Part shown: positions 1 through 7,779 of the stretch, piece after piece
Numbering within the stretch: position 1 is the stretch's first letter
How the letters are laid out: each line of letters opens with the position of its first letter
Source: Balneolales bacterium
Lineage (GTDB): Bacteria > Bacteroidota > Rhodothermia > Balneolales > Natronogracilivirgulaceae
Reading direction: 5' to 3'
DNA length: 50,011 nucleotides
NCBI GenBank assembly: GCA_007120385.1
Contig: SKNT01000097.1
Location: 1 to 50,011, forward strand
Program-made: the position numbers and the translations under genes
Notes under the pieces: model-generated
Told to the model about the DNA's origin: nothing
Database searches by the model: none
Seen by the model: only the letters and a program-made list of their open reading frames with translations

Positions 1-32
1 GCTTTTACTTTTGCATCGATATCTTTCGACAT
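1..32 (-). CDS. acpP: Acyl carrier protein, N-terminal fragment
   Basis: Only the first ten codons are in the window, reading MSKDIDAKVK on the minus strand and running off the left edge. This matches the usual N-terminus of bacterial acyl carrier protein (MSxIxxKVK). The protein carries growing fatty acyl chains on a phosphopantetheine arm; the serine that bears it lies outside the window. The position directly downstream of fabG is the standard fatty acid synthesis gene order and is the strongest support. A weak AGG ribosome binding site lies about 10 nt before the ATG. It is separated from fabG by 126 nt holding a separate promoter, which fits the high demand for this protein. Confidence 0.85.
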   Translation of the reverse strand, partial: MSKDIDAKVK

Positions 33-115
33 AATGTGTTACCTGTTTGTTGTGAGTTATCTGTTTGATTTCGCGATTCTTGGAATTTACCAATGGGCTC
101 GCTTAAACGCCTTTT

Positions 116-144
116 ATAATAAAAATAGATTCAAGTTAAATCAA
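116..144 (-). promoter_or_regulatory. Predicted sigma-70-type promoter of acpP
   Basis: On the minus strand TTGATT (144-139) is followed after exactly 17 bases by TATTAT (121-116). Transcription would start near 109 and give a leader of about 75 nt before the acpP ATG. The elements are seen in the sequence; activity is inferred. It would let acpP be transcribed independently of the long upstream fab operon. Confidence 0.5.
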
Positions 145-158
145 CAAGGACAGTGTCG

Positions 159-917
159 TTACATGGCCATGCCCCCGTCAACATTCAATACGGCTCCTGT
201 GAGGTAGGAAGCGGCACCTGATGCCAGAAAAACTACGGCATCAGCTACTTCTTCGGGATCTCCCGCCCTTTTGAGTGGAATTTGTGCCTCGATGCTTTTC
301 AAAACGTTTTCATCCAGTTTCCCGGTCATTTCGGTGGATATGTATCCCGGAGCAATTACGTTGACACGGATGTTCCTGGATGCGACCTCCTTTGCAAGGG
401 ACTTTGAAAACCCGATTATTCCGGCCTTGGAAGCAGCGTAGTTGGTTTGTCCGGCATTGCCGGCTATTCCGACCACTGAACTGATGTTTATTATGGATCC
501 GGAGCGCGCTTTCATCATGGGACGGATGACGGCTTTCGAGTAGTTGAAGACGCTTTTGAGATTGGTTTCGATTACCTCATCCCACTGTTGCTCGGTCATG
601 CGCATAATGAGGGTGTCACGGGTGATACCGGCATTGTTTACCAGGATATCCAAACCGTTGAACGCTTCCTGGGCAGCGGCAACAACCTTTTCCGCCTCAG
701 AGTAATTTACCGCATCTGCCTGAACGGCCAGTGCTTTTCTTCCCGTATCCTGAATCTGCCGGACCACCTCTTCCGCGGCCTCGGCAGAGCGGGCATAGGT
801 CAGGAGTACATTTGCTCCGGCTGCAGCCAGCTGGAGTGCAATGGATTTGCCAATACCCCTGCTTCCACCTGTAACCAGGGCTGTTTTACCATCCAGTTTA
901 AATTTTTCCAAACTCAT
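159..917 (-). CDS. fabG: 3-oxoacyl-[ACP] reductase FabG
   Basis: A 252-residue short-chain dehydrogenase that reduces 3-oxoacyl-ACP to 3-hydroxyacyl-ACP with NADPH in the cytoplasmic fatty acid elongation cycle. The nucleotide-binding TGGSRGIG motif is at about residues 16-23, the structural NNAG motif near 93-96, and the catalytic Ser-Tyr-Lys set is visible as ISS and YAASK. The C-terminus ends in the usual NVDGGMAM-type tail. Length is normal for FabG. It lies 26 nt after fabD and just before acpP, which distinguishes it from the many other short-chain dehydrogenases. The stop is TAA at 161-159. Confidence 0.96.
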   Translation of the reverse strand: MSLEKFKLDGKTALVTGGSRGIGKSIALQLAAAGANVLLTYARSAEAAEEVVRQIQDTGRKALAVQADAVNYSEAEKVVAAAQEAFNGLDILVNNAGITRDTLIMRMTEQQWDEVIETNLKSVFNYSKAVIRPMMKARSGSIINISSVVGIAGNAGQTNYAASKAGIIGFSKSLAKEVASRNIRVNVIAPGYISTEMTGKLDENVLKSIEAQIPLKRAGDPEEVADAVVFLASGAASYLTGAVLNVDGGMAM

Positions 918-943
918 GTTTTATGTGTTTTGCTGCCGTTTTC

Positions 944-1831
944 TTATTGAAATCCGGATATGCCGACTCCGGAAAGCGTTCGTTTTACCAGCCCCTGCAG
1001 CACATTGCCCGAACCAACTTCCACAAAATGCCGGGCGCCATCCTGCTGCATGCTCTGCAATGTCTGGGCCCAGCGCACAGGCTTGAGCAGCTGAAGCTTG
1101 AGGTTTTCCCTTATTACCTCCGGATCGTGCGAGACCGTTCCTGTCACATTGGAATAGACACCTGCTGACGGTATGCCGAACGCCAGCGTGTCCAGTATGA
1201 CTTCAAGCTCTTCACGTGCTGAAGCCATCAAAGGGGAATGAAACGCCCCGCTCACCGGAAGTTTTTTCACAATCTTTGCACCGGACTCCTTGAGTCTTTC
1301 CATTGCCTCATCCACGGCAGCGGCATGTCCTGATATAACAAGCTGGCCTTTTGTGTTGTAGTTGGCAGCAATGACGACATGATCCGGCTCTGAATGGATC
1401 TCACCACAAATCTTTTCCACCGCTTCATCATCCAGGCCAATAATGGCAGCCATGGAACCAGGCTGCGTTTCCCCTGCATCATGCATCAGTTCTCCCCGGC
1501 GCTGAACGGCCTTGAGTGCGTCTTCGAATGCAAGGACGCCGGAAGCGGCCAGCGCGGTGTACTCACCAAGACTGTGACCGGCTACCATGTCGGGTTTGTG
1601 GCCAAGAAGCTCAAACAAAGCAAAGGAATGCACGAAAAGTGCGGGCTGAGTGTATTTGGTTTGGGTAAGTGTTGTATCCGGACCTTCAAACATGATGTCC
1701 GTGAGCCGGTACCCCAGGATTTCGTTCGCCTGGTCGCATCGCTTTTGAAAATCGCTGTTGAACCGGTAATGATCAGCTCCCATTCCGGTTTTCTGCGATC
1801 CCTGACCGGGAAAAAGGTATGCTTTCTTCAT
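944..1831 (-). CDS. fabD: Malonyl-CoA:ACP transacylase FabD
   Basis: A 295-residue cytoplasmic acyltransferase that moves malonyl from CoA to acyl carrier protein, supplying the extender unit for chain elongation. The N-terminal LFPGQGSQ motif and the nucleophile elbow GHSLGEY, which holds the active-site serine, are intact. The FHSPLM segment carries the catalytic histidine. Start MKKAYLFPGQG is the family-typical start. It is 12 nt downstream of fabH and 26 nt upstream of fabG in one operon. Confidence 0.96.
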   Translation of the reverse strand: MKKAYLFPGQGSQKTGMGADHYRFNSDFQKRCDQANEILGYRLTDIMFEGPDTTLTQTKYTQPALFVHSFALFELLGHKPDMVAGHSLGEYTALAASGVLAFEDALKAVQRRGELMHDAGETQPGSMAAIIGLDDEAVEKICGEIHSEPDHVVIAANYNTKGQLVISGHAAAVDEAMERLKESGAKIVKKLPVSGAFHSPLMASAREELEVILDTLAFGIPSAGVYSNVTGTVSHDPEVIRENLKLQLLKPVRWAQTLQSMQQDGARHFVEVGSGNVLQGLVKRTLSGVGISGFQ

Positions 1832-1843
1832 AGGATCATACGG

Positions 1844-2836
1844 TTACATGGCCCATTTGAGGTAGGTGGCTCCCCAGGTGTACCCTCCACCGAAAGCTGC
1901 CAGGACAATCTTGTCGCCTTTCCTGAGGCGATCTTTCCAGTCGTACAGACAAAGCGGAATGGTTGCGGCCGTGGTATTTCCGTAACGGTCAATGTTGATC
2001 ATCACCTTGGATGGGTCAAGATTCATTCTGCGAGCCGTTGCATCAATAATTCGAAGGTTTGCCTGATGAGGGACAAGCCAGTCCACATCATCGCCGGTCA
2101 ACTGATTTTTCTCCATTATTTCCACGGAAACATCAGCCATTCCTTCTGTTGCCCTTTTAAACACCGGCCGACCTTCCTGGTAAATATAATGCATTTTCTT
2201 ATCCACTGTATGGTGGGATGCCGGATTGCGGCTGCCTCCGCCAAGCTGGATAAGATTCTGCGACATGTCGCCTTCAGAATGCATGATGCTGTCGATGATG
2301 GCATTTTCGTCTTCGGCCGGTTCCAGCAATACGCCGGCGGCCCCGTCACCGAAAAGTATGCAAGTCGTTCGATCCGTATAATCAACGATAGCGCTCATCT
2401 TGTCCGAACCAATCACCAGTACCTTTTTGTACTGACCGGATGAAATCATGTTTGAACCAACTTCCAGGGCATAAAGAAATCCTGAGCAGGCTGCTGACAG
2501 ATCGAAACAGAAAGCGTTTTTGGCACCGATCAGGCTTTGTGCAATGCAGGCCGTGGCCGGAAACATGTAATCCGGGGTAACCGTTGCAACAATGATCACA
2601 TCAATTTCACTGGCATCAATATTCTTCTGCTGCAAAATTTCACGTGCGGCTTCGGCGGCCATGAAACCCGAGGCCTTGTCCGGATCCTTGAGTATTCTGC
2701 GTTCAGAGATGCCGGTTCTTGTGCGGATCCACTCGTCATTTGTGTCTACCAGCTTCTCAAGTTCCTGGTTTGTCAGAACGTAGTCAGGCAAATAATGCCC
2801 CACAGCAGAGATCTTTGCTTTGATTTCAGAACTCAT
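1844..2836 (-). CDS. fabH: Beta-ketoacyl-ACP synthase III FabH
   Basis: This enzyme condenses acetyl-CoA (or a branched starter) with malonyl-ACP to begin fatty acid synthesis. The catalytic triad is visible: Cys in SAACSGF, His in VPHQAN and Asn in YGNTTAA. The CoA-binding RTRTGI segment is also present. I chose the start MSSEIKAKISAVG at 2836, giving 330 residues, the normal length; an in-frame ATG at 2881 would add 15 residues without homology. The starter-unit preference (acetyl or branched) cannot be read from the sequence with confidence. Confidence 0.95.
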   Translation of the reverse strand: MSSEIKAKISAVGHYLPDYVLTNQELEKLVDTNDEWIRTRTGISERRILKDPDKASGFMAAEAAREILQQKNIDASEIDVIIVATVTPDYMFPATACIAQSLIGAKNAFCFDLSAACSGFLYALEVGSNMISSGQYKKVLVIGSDKMSAIVDYTDRTTCILFGDGAAGVLLEPAEDENAIIDSIMHSEGDMSQNLIQLGGGSRNPASHHTVDKKMHYIYQEGRPVFKRATEGMADVSVEIMEKNQLTGDDVDWLVPHQANLRIIDATARRMNLDPSKVMINIDRYGNTTAATIPLCLYDWKDRLRKGDKIVLAAFGGGYTWGATYLKWAM

Positions 2837-2908
2837 TCTACAGAAAAGTTTTACAGTCCATGTACCTGCAACTGTCCGCAAGAAACGGATGGCGTCAACC
2901 CCGAAAAA

Positions 2909-3892
2909 TTACGCCACAGATGCAATGATTTTTTTGTTGATATCCGTTTCGGCCATTTTGACCGCATTGAGTATCATGTTTTTGATAGCAGCGGGTGAGC
3001 TGCTGCCATGACCGACCATGCTGATTCCGTTCACACCAAGGAAAGGAACGCCGCCAACCCGCTGATAGTCAAATGGTGCAAAAGCCTCCTCCAGTAATGA
3101 TATGACAAGGGAAACCTGTTCTTTGTCAAGCTGCCTTTTCTTAATGGCTCCCATGAGCAGCATCTTTAGTGCGTCGGGAATGGATTCACCGAATTTCAAG
3201 AGAATGTTTCCCGTTACACCGTCGCAGACAAAAACATCTGCCTGTCCGGCGAGGATATCCCTTCCTTCCACATTTCCCACAAAGTTGGGCAGCGCCTGCA
3301 AAAGCGCATATGCTTTCTTGAGCGTTTCGGAACCCTTTTCCTTTTCCTCCCCAACATTCAGCAAACCAATCCTGGGGGTTTCAATGCCGATAATGTCCCG
3401 GGCATAGATATTGCCCATAACACCAAACTGAAAAAGCATTTCCGGCTTGACTTCCAGGTTTGCACCGGCATCGATCATCAGTCCAAACCCTTTGACCGTT
3501 GGATAGTAAGTGGCTATAGTCGGACGTATGACACCATCCAGCCTGCCGAGAATGAATGCGGATGCGGCCATGAGAGCACCGGTGTTGCCGGCACTCACAA
3601 ATCCGTCGACAACACCCTTTTGATGCATCCCAAGGCCCACGACAATGGATGAGTGAGGCTTGCTGCGGACCGCCTGGGCCGGTGCCTCGTCCATTCCAAT
3701 GATATCAGGGGCATCCTGAATAACAATACGGTTCTCAGGGTAATCATGATTCGAAAGCTCTTTACTGATCTGATCCTTCGGACCAACCAGTACTATGATC
3801 AGATGGTCATTTTCTTTAACGGCTAAAACAGCCCCGTTGACAGGATTTTGCGGAAAATGATCACCACCAGTGGCATCAACGGCAATTTTCAT
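2909..3892 (-). CDS. plsX: Phosphate acyltransferase PlsX
   Basis: A 327-residue peripheral membrane enzyme that converts acyl-ACP to acyl-phosphate, the donor used by PlsY to start phospholipid synthesis. The N-terminus MKIAVDATGGDH, the internal SAGNTGALMA segment and FVCDGVTGNILLK are family signatures. It sits between rpmF and fabH, the arrangement widely conserved among bacteria. The C-terminus extends slightly past the conserved core (ETDINKKIIASVA). Gaps of 55 nt to rpmF and 72 nt to fabH leave room for internal processing or weak promoters, but none is evident. Confidence 0.95.
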   Translation of the reverse strand: MKIAVDATGGDHFPQNPVNGAVLAVKENDHLIIVLVGPKDQISKELSNHDYPENRIVIQDAPDIIGMDEAPAQAVRSKPHSSIVVGLGMHQKGVVDGFVSAGNTGALMAASAFILGRLDGVIRPTIATYYPTVKGFGLMIDAGANLEVKPEMLFQFGVMGNIYARDIIGIETPRIGLLNVGEEKEKGSETLKKAYALLQALPNFVGNVEGRDILAGQADVFVCDGVTGNILLKFGESIPDALKMLLMGAIKKRQLDKEQVSLVISLLEEAFAPFDYQRVGGVPFLGVNGISMVGHGSSSPAAIKNMILNAVKMAETDINKKIIASVA

Positions 3893-3947
3893 GATGTGAG
3901 GTTTTGTGAGTAATGAAAGGGGGTTTCAACCAAGGGACTGGCCAGGA

Positions 3948-4133
3948 TCAGGCCTCGCTGGCCGCTTTTGTTACCTGACGCCCCCGGTAATACCCGCATT
4001 CGGAACAGGCGCGGTGACGCTGGTGCACCGTCCCGCAATTGGGACATTCTGTCAGTGTAGGATCTTCCAGATTCAAATGTGTGCGCCTTTTGTCCCTTCT
4101 GGCCTTCGAGGTTTTTCTTTTGGGATGTGCCAT
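3948..4133 (-). CDS. rpmF: 50S ribosomal protein L32
   Basis: A 61-residue basic protein starting MAHPKRKTSKARRDKRRTH, the typical L32 start. Two CxxC pairs (CPNCG and CSECG) form a zinc ribbon, so this is the zinc-binding (C+) paralogue rather than the cysteine-free form. It is six bases downstream of the DUF177/YceD gene and upstream of plsX, the classical yceD-rpmF-plsX arrangement that links ribosome and lipid synthesis. Confidence 0.97.
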   Translation of the reverse strand: MAHPKRKTSKARRDKRRTHLNLEDPTLTECPNCGTVHQRHRACSECGYYRGRQVTKAASEA

Positions 4134-4139
4134 ATTCTG

Positions 4140-4646
4140 TTAGTTCTTTTCAATTCTTTGTTTCAGTTCCGTAAGAGCATCCCATCTTGGGTCATGCTCT
4201 TCATCATTTTCTTTGTCACCAAAAGTGGCTTCAAATTCCGTTATTTCTCCATCCTTGATATACCTTGGGTGAAGCTTCTTGACAGGAATACTGAGCAATA
4301 CCGTATCCCGCAATTCCCGGGTAATATCGATGATGTTCTGCGATGGGTCCAGCTTTCTGAGCGTACCGGACATTTCCTCCAGTTCTTCTTCAGCATCAAG
4401 CTGAAATACGACTTCATATGCGCTTTCCAAAACGGTTTCATATCGATCGAGCGAGCGGTCACATGTCAGCACGGCAGCTGCGCCAAGCCGACACTGAATC
4501 CGGAGGTTGTCATTCTGTTTGTTGAATGTCAGCTCGATCCGAACCCGGGTAATAACCGAGTCCTCAACACCAAGCTCTGCTGCATCGACATTCAGCAACT
4601 CCTCTGACAATCCCTTTGGGATCTCGTTGAATCGAAAGGAAACCAT
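4140..4646 (-). CDS. DUF177/YceD family protein
   Basis: A 168-residue acidic protein of the YceD family (DUF177), whose members lie directly before rpmF in many bacteria and have been linked to 23S rRNA maturation in plants and bacteria. The conserved region contains a cysteine pair in the IQCRLGAAAVLTCDR segment, followed by the acidic stretch LDAEEELEE. It is the first gene of the operon that runs to fabG and has a candidate promoter immediately upstream. The molecular activity of the family is not firmly known. Confidence 0.85.
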   Translation of the reverse strand: MVSFRFNEIPKGLSEELLNVDAAELGVEDSVITRVRIELTFNKQNDNLRIQCRLGAAAVLTCDRSLDRYETVLESAYEVVFQLDAEEELEEMSGTLRKLDPSQNIIDITRELRDTVLLSIPVKKLHPRYIKDGEITEFEATFGDKENDEEHDPRWDALTELKQRIEKN

Positions 4647-4677
4647 ATTGGTCTGTGCGTTTATTACAAAGCTGGTA

Positions 4678-4706
4678 AATTTAACAAATTATGCATTGAT
4701 AAACAA
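4678..4706 (-). promoter_or_regulatory. Candidate promoter of the yceD-rpmF-plsX-fab operon
   Basis: On the minus strand TTGTTT (4706-4701) and TAAATT (4683-4678) are separated by 17 bases. Transcription would start near 4671, about 25 nt before the yceD ATG. The site lies in the only gap (62 nt) between the upstream kinase gene and this operon. The match is moderate, so this is a prediction. Confidence 0.4.
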
Positions 4707-4708
4707 CG

Positions 4709-5356
4709 CTATGAAAACAATCCAAATCTCCTTTGCTCAATGGTTTCGATTATTTTTCCAAGGTCTTCCTTGTTGTTTACAAAATCAAGGTGGTCCGTGT
4801 CTATGATCAGCTTTTCATGCGGATAGCGCTTGATCCAGTCTTCATAAAGCGTGTTCAGACGCTCAAGGTATTCAATTCTGATCGTGCTCTCGTAATCTCT
4901 TCCCCGCTGCTGGATCTGCCTCACGAGCGTAGGCACATCAGCACGCAGATAGATCAGAAGGTCCGGCGGCGTCAGAAAGTCCACCATTTCTCGAAAAAGG
5001 TTGCTGTAGTTTTCAAAATCACGCTTGCTCATCAGTCCCATCTGGTAGAGGTTCTTGGCGAATATCTCGACATCCTCATATATGGTCCGGTCCTGAATGA
5101 AACTCTGTCGCGTATTCACAATCTCCTTCTGGCTGTGAAACCGGCTTGAAAGAAAGTAGACCTGCAGATTGAAACTCCATCGCCTCATATCATCATAAAA
5201 ATCAGTGAGGTAGGGATTGTCATCCACAGATTCATAGTAGGCACGCCAGTTGTAATGTTTGGCCAGCAGGGTGGTCAGGGACGATTTACCGGCTCCGATA
5301 TTGCCTGCAACGGCGTAGTAGTAGAATTCCGATCTCTTTTGCTGCGTCATAATCAT
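4709..5356 (-). CDS. Deoxynucleoside kinase family protein
   Basis: A 215-residue P-loop kinase of the deoxyadenosine/deoxyguanosine kinase family, which phosphorylates deoxynucleosides for salvage. The Walker A motif GNIGAGKSS is at about residues 18-26, the DRTIYED motif near 90-96, and the arginine-rich lid RGRDYEST near 150. The start codon overlaps the pgi stop by one base (TAATG), so translation is probably coupled; a second ATG two codons later is also possible. Substrate choice cannot be read from the sequence. Its place at the end of a glycolysis operon is noteworthy. Confidence 0.9.
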   Translation of the reverse strand: MIMTQQKRSEFYYYAVAGNIGAGKSSLTTLLAKHYNWRAYYESVDDNPYLTDFYDDMRRWSFNLQVYFLSSRFHSQKEIVNTRQSFIQDRTIYEDVEIFAKNLYQMGLMSKRDFENYSNLFREMVDFLTPPDLLIYLRADVPTLVRQIQQRGRDYESTIRIEYLERLNTLYEDWIKRYPHEKLIIDTDHLDFVNNKEDLGKIIETIEQRRFGLFS

Positions 5357-6648
5357 TAATCCTGTTTGCCCAAAAGCCGGAACATGGCTTTTTTGTACGC
5401 TTCCACTCCGGGTTGATCGAAGGGATTTTCACCAAGTGCGTAGACAAAAATGGCCGTTGCAAGCTCAAAATAGTAAATCGCATGTCCAATACTTTCGGCG
5501 CTCTGCTCGTCGATCCGGGCTATGAATACAGGGACACCGCCTTCGCCGTGCGCCTGTACCGTACCCAGAAACGCTTTTTCGTTCACCTCTTCCATGGTTT
5601 TGCCAGAAAGGTAGTTCAACCCGTCATAATCCCCGGATTCTTTAAAAATTGTCAGAGATGGTTCCGCATTCCGGATGTGCAGAAATGTCTCCATGATGTT
5701 GCGTTTGCCATCCTGGACCATCTGGCCGAGACTGTGAAGATCCGTGGAATACTGGGCAACTGCCGGGAACAGGCCCTTTCCGTTTTTCCCTTCACTCTCG
5801 CCATAGAGCTGCTGCAGCCAGCCGCCCATGGAGACAAGTGCCGGTTCAAACGTTGCAATCAGGTCTATGGCATATCCTTTTTTGCAGAGTGCGTAACGGG
5901 TGGCTACATAGTCCAGCAGGTTTGACCGGTCTTGCTGCATCCGTTCATAGCACTCCACGGCGCCATAAAAAAGCCTTCTGACGTCAATTCCCGCAGCGGC
6001 AATAGGCAGCAGCCCCACGGGAGTGAGAACAGAAAACCTGCCGCCCACATCATCGGGGAGGATGAATTTGCGGTATCCGCTGGCATCGATAATCTTGTTG
6101 AGCGCCCCGCCTTCCTTGCTGGTTGTGCAGAATATCCGGGAAACGGCATCATCACCGTAGTGATCATGCATCCATTTCCTGAGGACACGGAACGCAATGG
6201 CCGTCTCCATGGTGGTCCCGGACTTGGATATGACATTCAGGTATACCTCCTTGGGCCTGCCATTGGCATTGGGCTTTTCAAGATGCGCTATGAGCCTCTG
6301 CAGATAACGGCCTGAAATGTGATGGCCGGCATATATGATTTCCGGTCCGCGGTCCCGGAATTCGGGAGTGAGGGCCTCTATGACAGCGCGAGCACCCAGA
6401 TAGGACCCGCCGATGCCGCATACTATGAAAACATCTGCCTTTTTGTGGATCTCAGTGCCTATGGACTCCATGTTTTCAAGAAGTGCATCATTAGGCTCCC
6501 TGAGGATGTCCTGCCATCCAAGCCATTCGGTCCCTTTTCCAGTACGCTTGTCCAGCTTTTCGGAAGATTCGCTTGCTACCGTGCCTGCAAGATTCCGCTC
6601 TTCATCGGAAAGGAATGTGCGGGCCAGTTTTGTTTCAACAGTGATCAT
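5356..6648 (-). CDS. pgi: Glucose-6-phosphate isomerase
   Basis: A 430-residue cytoplasmic enzyme interconverting glucose 6-phosphate and fructose 6-phosphate. The sugar-phosphate-binding SIS signature VISKSGTTMET and the GGRFSVLTPVGL segment are intact, and the C-terminal GVEAYKKAMF carries the catalytic lysine. Its length matches the shorter Bacillus-like class rather than the roughly 550-residue enterobacterial form. It follows pfkA by 12 nt and overlaps the deoxynucleoside kinase by one base, so consecutive glycolytic steps are encoded by adjacent genes. Confidence 0.95.
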   Translation of the reverse strand: MITVETKLARTFLSDEERNLAGTVASESSEKLDKRTGKGTEWLGWQDILREPNDALLENMESIGTEIHKKADVFIVCGIGGSYLGARAVIEALTPEFRDRGPEIIYAGHHISGRYLQRLIAHLEKPNANGRPKEVYLNVISKSGTTMETAIAFRVLRKWMHDHYGDDAVSRIFCTTSKEGGALNKIIDASGYRKFILPDDVGGRFSVLTPVGLLPIAAAGIDVRRLFYGAVECYERMQQDRSNLLDYVATRYALCKKGYAIDLIATFEPALVSMGGWLQQLYGESEGKNGKGLFPAVAQYSTDLHSLGQMVQDGKRNIMETFLHIRNAEPSLTIFKESGDYDGLNYLSGKTMEEVNEKAFLGTVQAHGEGGVPVFIARIDEQSAESIGHAIYYFELATAIFVYALGENPFDQPGVEAYKKAMFRLLGKQD

Positions 6649-6660
6649 GTTTAAATAATG

Positions 6661-7635
6661 TTACCGAATTACTTTTGCGAGTTCAAGTAGTTCAAAATTG
6701 ATGCTTTTCTTCTCAGACCATGTTTTGTGCATGGGTGTAAGCGTATTCTTGCCGTTGACTACACCGGCCATGACGTTGGTATGTCCATTCATCAGCGCCT
6801 GCACGGCGGCACTTCCCAGGCGGCTGGCAAGTACGCGGTCATGCGAGGTAGGGGATCCGCCTCGCTGCAAATGTCCCAGCACACTGACACGCATCTCGTA
6901 TTTGTCAAAATCATCTTTAAGCTTTTCAGCAAGGTTCATGGCGCCACCTGTCTGGTCTCCCTCGGCGATGATGACCAGACTGCTCCTGCGCTGCACTTTG
7001 AACACTTCCTCCAGGCTTTCACGGATATATTCGATCTTTTTTACGGCTTCGGGAAGCAGAATCAGTTCGGCTCCGGTGGCTATGCCTGTCTCCAGGGCGA
7101 TAAAACCGGCCTCGCGCCCCATCACCTCAACAAGAAACAGCCTGTCATGTGCGTCGGCCGTATCCCGGATCTTGTCAATGGCTTCCATGGCCGTATTCAG
7201 TGCAGTATCATACCCGATGGTCTCATCGGTGCCGTACAGGTCATTGTCAATAGTTCCGGGGACGCCAACAACCGGAATTTCATACTCGTTATGCAGCTCG
7301 GTTGCACCGCGAAAAGTCCCGTCACCGCCAATGGCGACAATAGCATCAATCTGATGCTTCCTGAGGTTTTCAACTGCTTTTTTACGGCCTTCCGCAGTGC
7401 GAAACTCACTGGAGCGGGCTGATTTGAGAATGGTCCCCCCCCGTTGCAGGATATTCGAGACACTGTGGTGGTGCATCTCAACAAAATCATCGTCGATCAT
7501 GCCCTGATAACCAAAACGAACGCCCATTACACCTAATCCGTTTTTTGTAGCCGTCCGGACCGAAGCCCGTATTGCGGCATTCATGCCGGGAGCGTCTCCT
7601 CCACTGGTGAAAACGGCTATGCGTTTCATTGTCAT
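6661..7635 (-). CDS. pfkA: ATP-dependent 6-phosphofructokinase
   Basis: A 324-residue cytoplasmic kinase that phosphorylates fructose 6-phosphate to the 1,6-bisphosphate, the committing step of glycolysis. Conserved blocks are seen in order: SGGDAPGMNA (ATP site), IGGDGTFRGA, the catalytic GTIDNDL, GREAGFIAL, and the PFK signature LGHLQRGGSPTSHDR. Length is that of the bacterial allosteric enzyme. The start could be ATG at 7635 or 7629; a TTG at 7638 is also open but less likely. It is the first gene of the pfkA-pgi-kinase operon and is divergent from the polyprenyl synthase gene. Confidence 0.95.
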   Translation of the reverse strand: MTMKRIAVFTSGGDAPGMNAAIRASVRTATKNGLGVMGVRFGYQGMIDDDFVEMHHHSVSNILQRGGTILKSARSSEFRTAEGRKKAVENLRKHQIDAIVAIGGDGTFRGATELHNEYEIPVVGVPGTIDNDLYGTDETIGYDTALNTAMEAIDKIRDTADAHDRLFLVEVMGREAGFIALETGIATGAELILLPEAVKKIEYIRESLEEVFKVQRRSSLVIIAEGDQTGGAMNLAEKLKDDFDKYEMRVSVLGHLQRGGSPTSHDRVLASRLGSAAVQALMNGHTNVMAGVVNGKNTLTPMHKTWSEKKSINFELLELAKVIR

Positions 7636-7700
7636 CAATCGCTTTTTCTCAAGATTTGTGATTAAAAACTGCTAAATTGGCACGTGAAAACTAAGCCAGA

Positions 7701-7756
7701 TATCATTATACCGACGGCATGCACGCCAATCCGGTCACAAGATACCAAATTATAAT
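7701..7756. promoter_or_regulatory. Divergent promoter region between pfkA and polyprenyl synthase
   Basis: The 144-base divergent gap holds a perfect TATAAT on the plus strand (7751-7756), about 24 nt before the synthase ATG, and a perfect TATAAT on the minus strand (7710-7705) facing pfkA. No good -35 hexamer is seen at 17 bases for either, so these are -10 candidates only. Confidence 0.35.
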
Positions 7757-7779
7757 CTCAAAATGACCCCGACTTTTGC

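Noticed and set aside
1394-2443. Long plus-strand open frame of 349 codons opposite fabD and fabH
   Set aside because: It is antisense to two well-conserved genes and its translation has no recognisable domain; it reflects codon bias of the real genes.
7672-7691. CACGTG-centred sequence as a parS site for ParB
   Set aside because: Only the central CACGTG and the following AAA agree with the 16-base parS consensus; the left arm does not match. Other CACGTG occurrences (about 1213, 22206) are no better.
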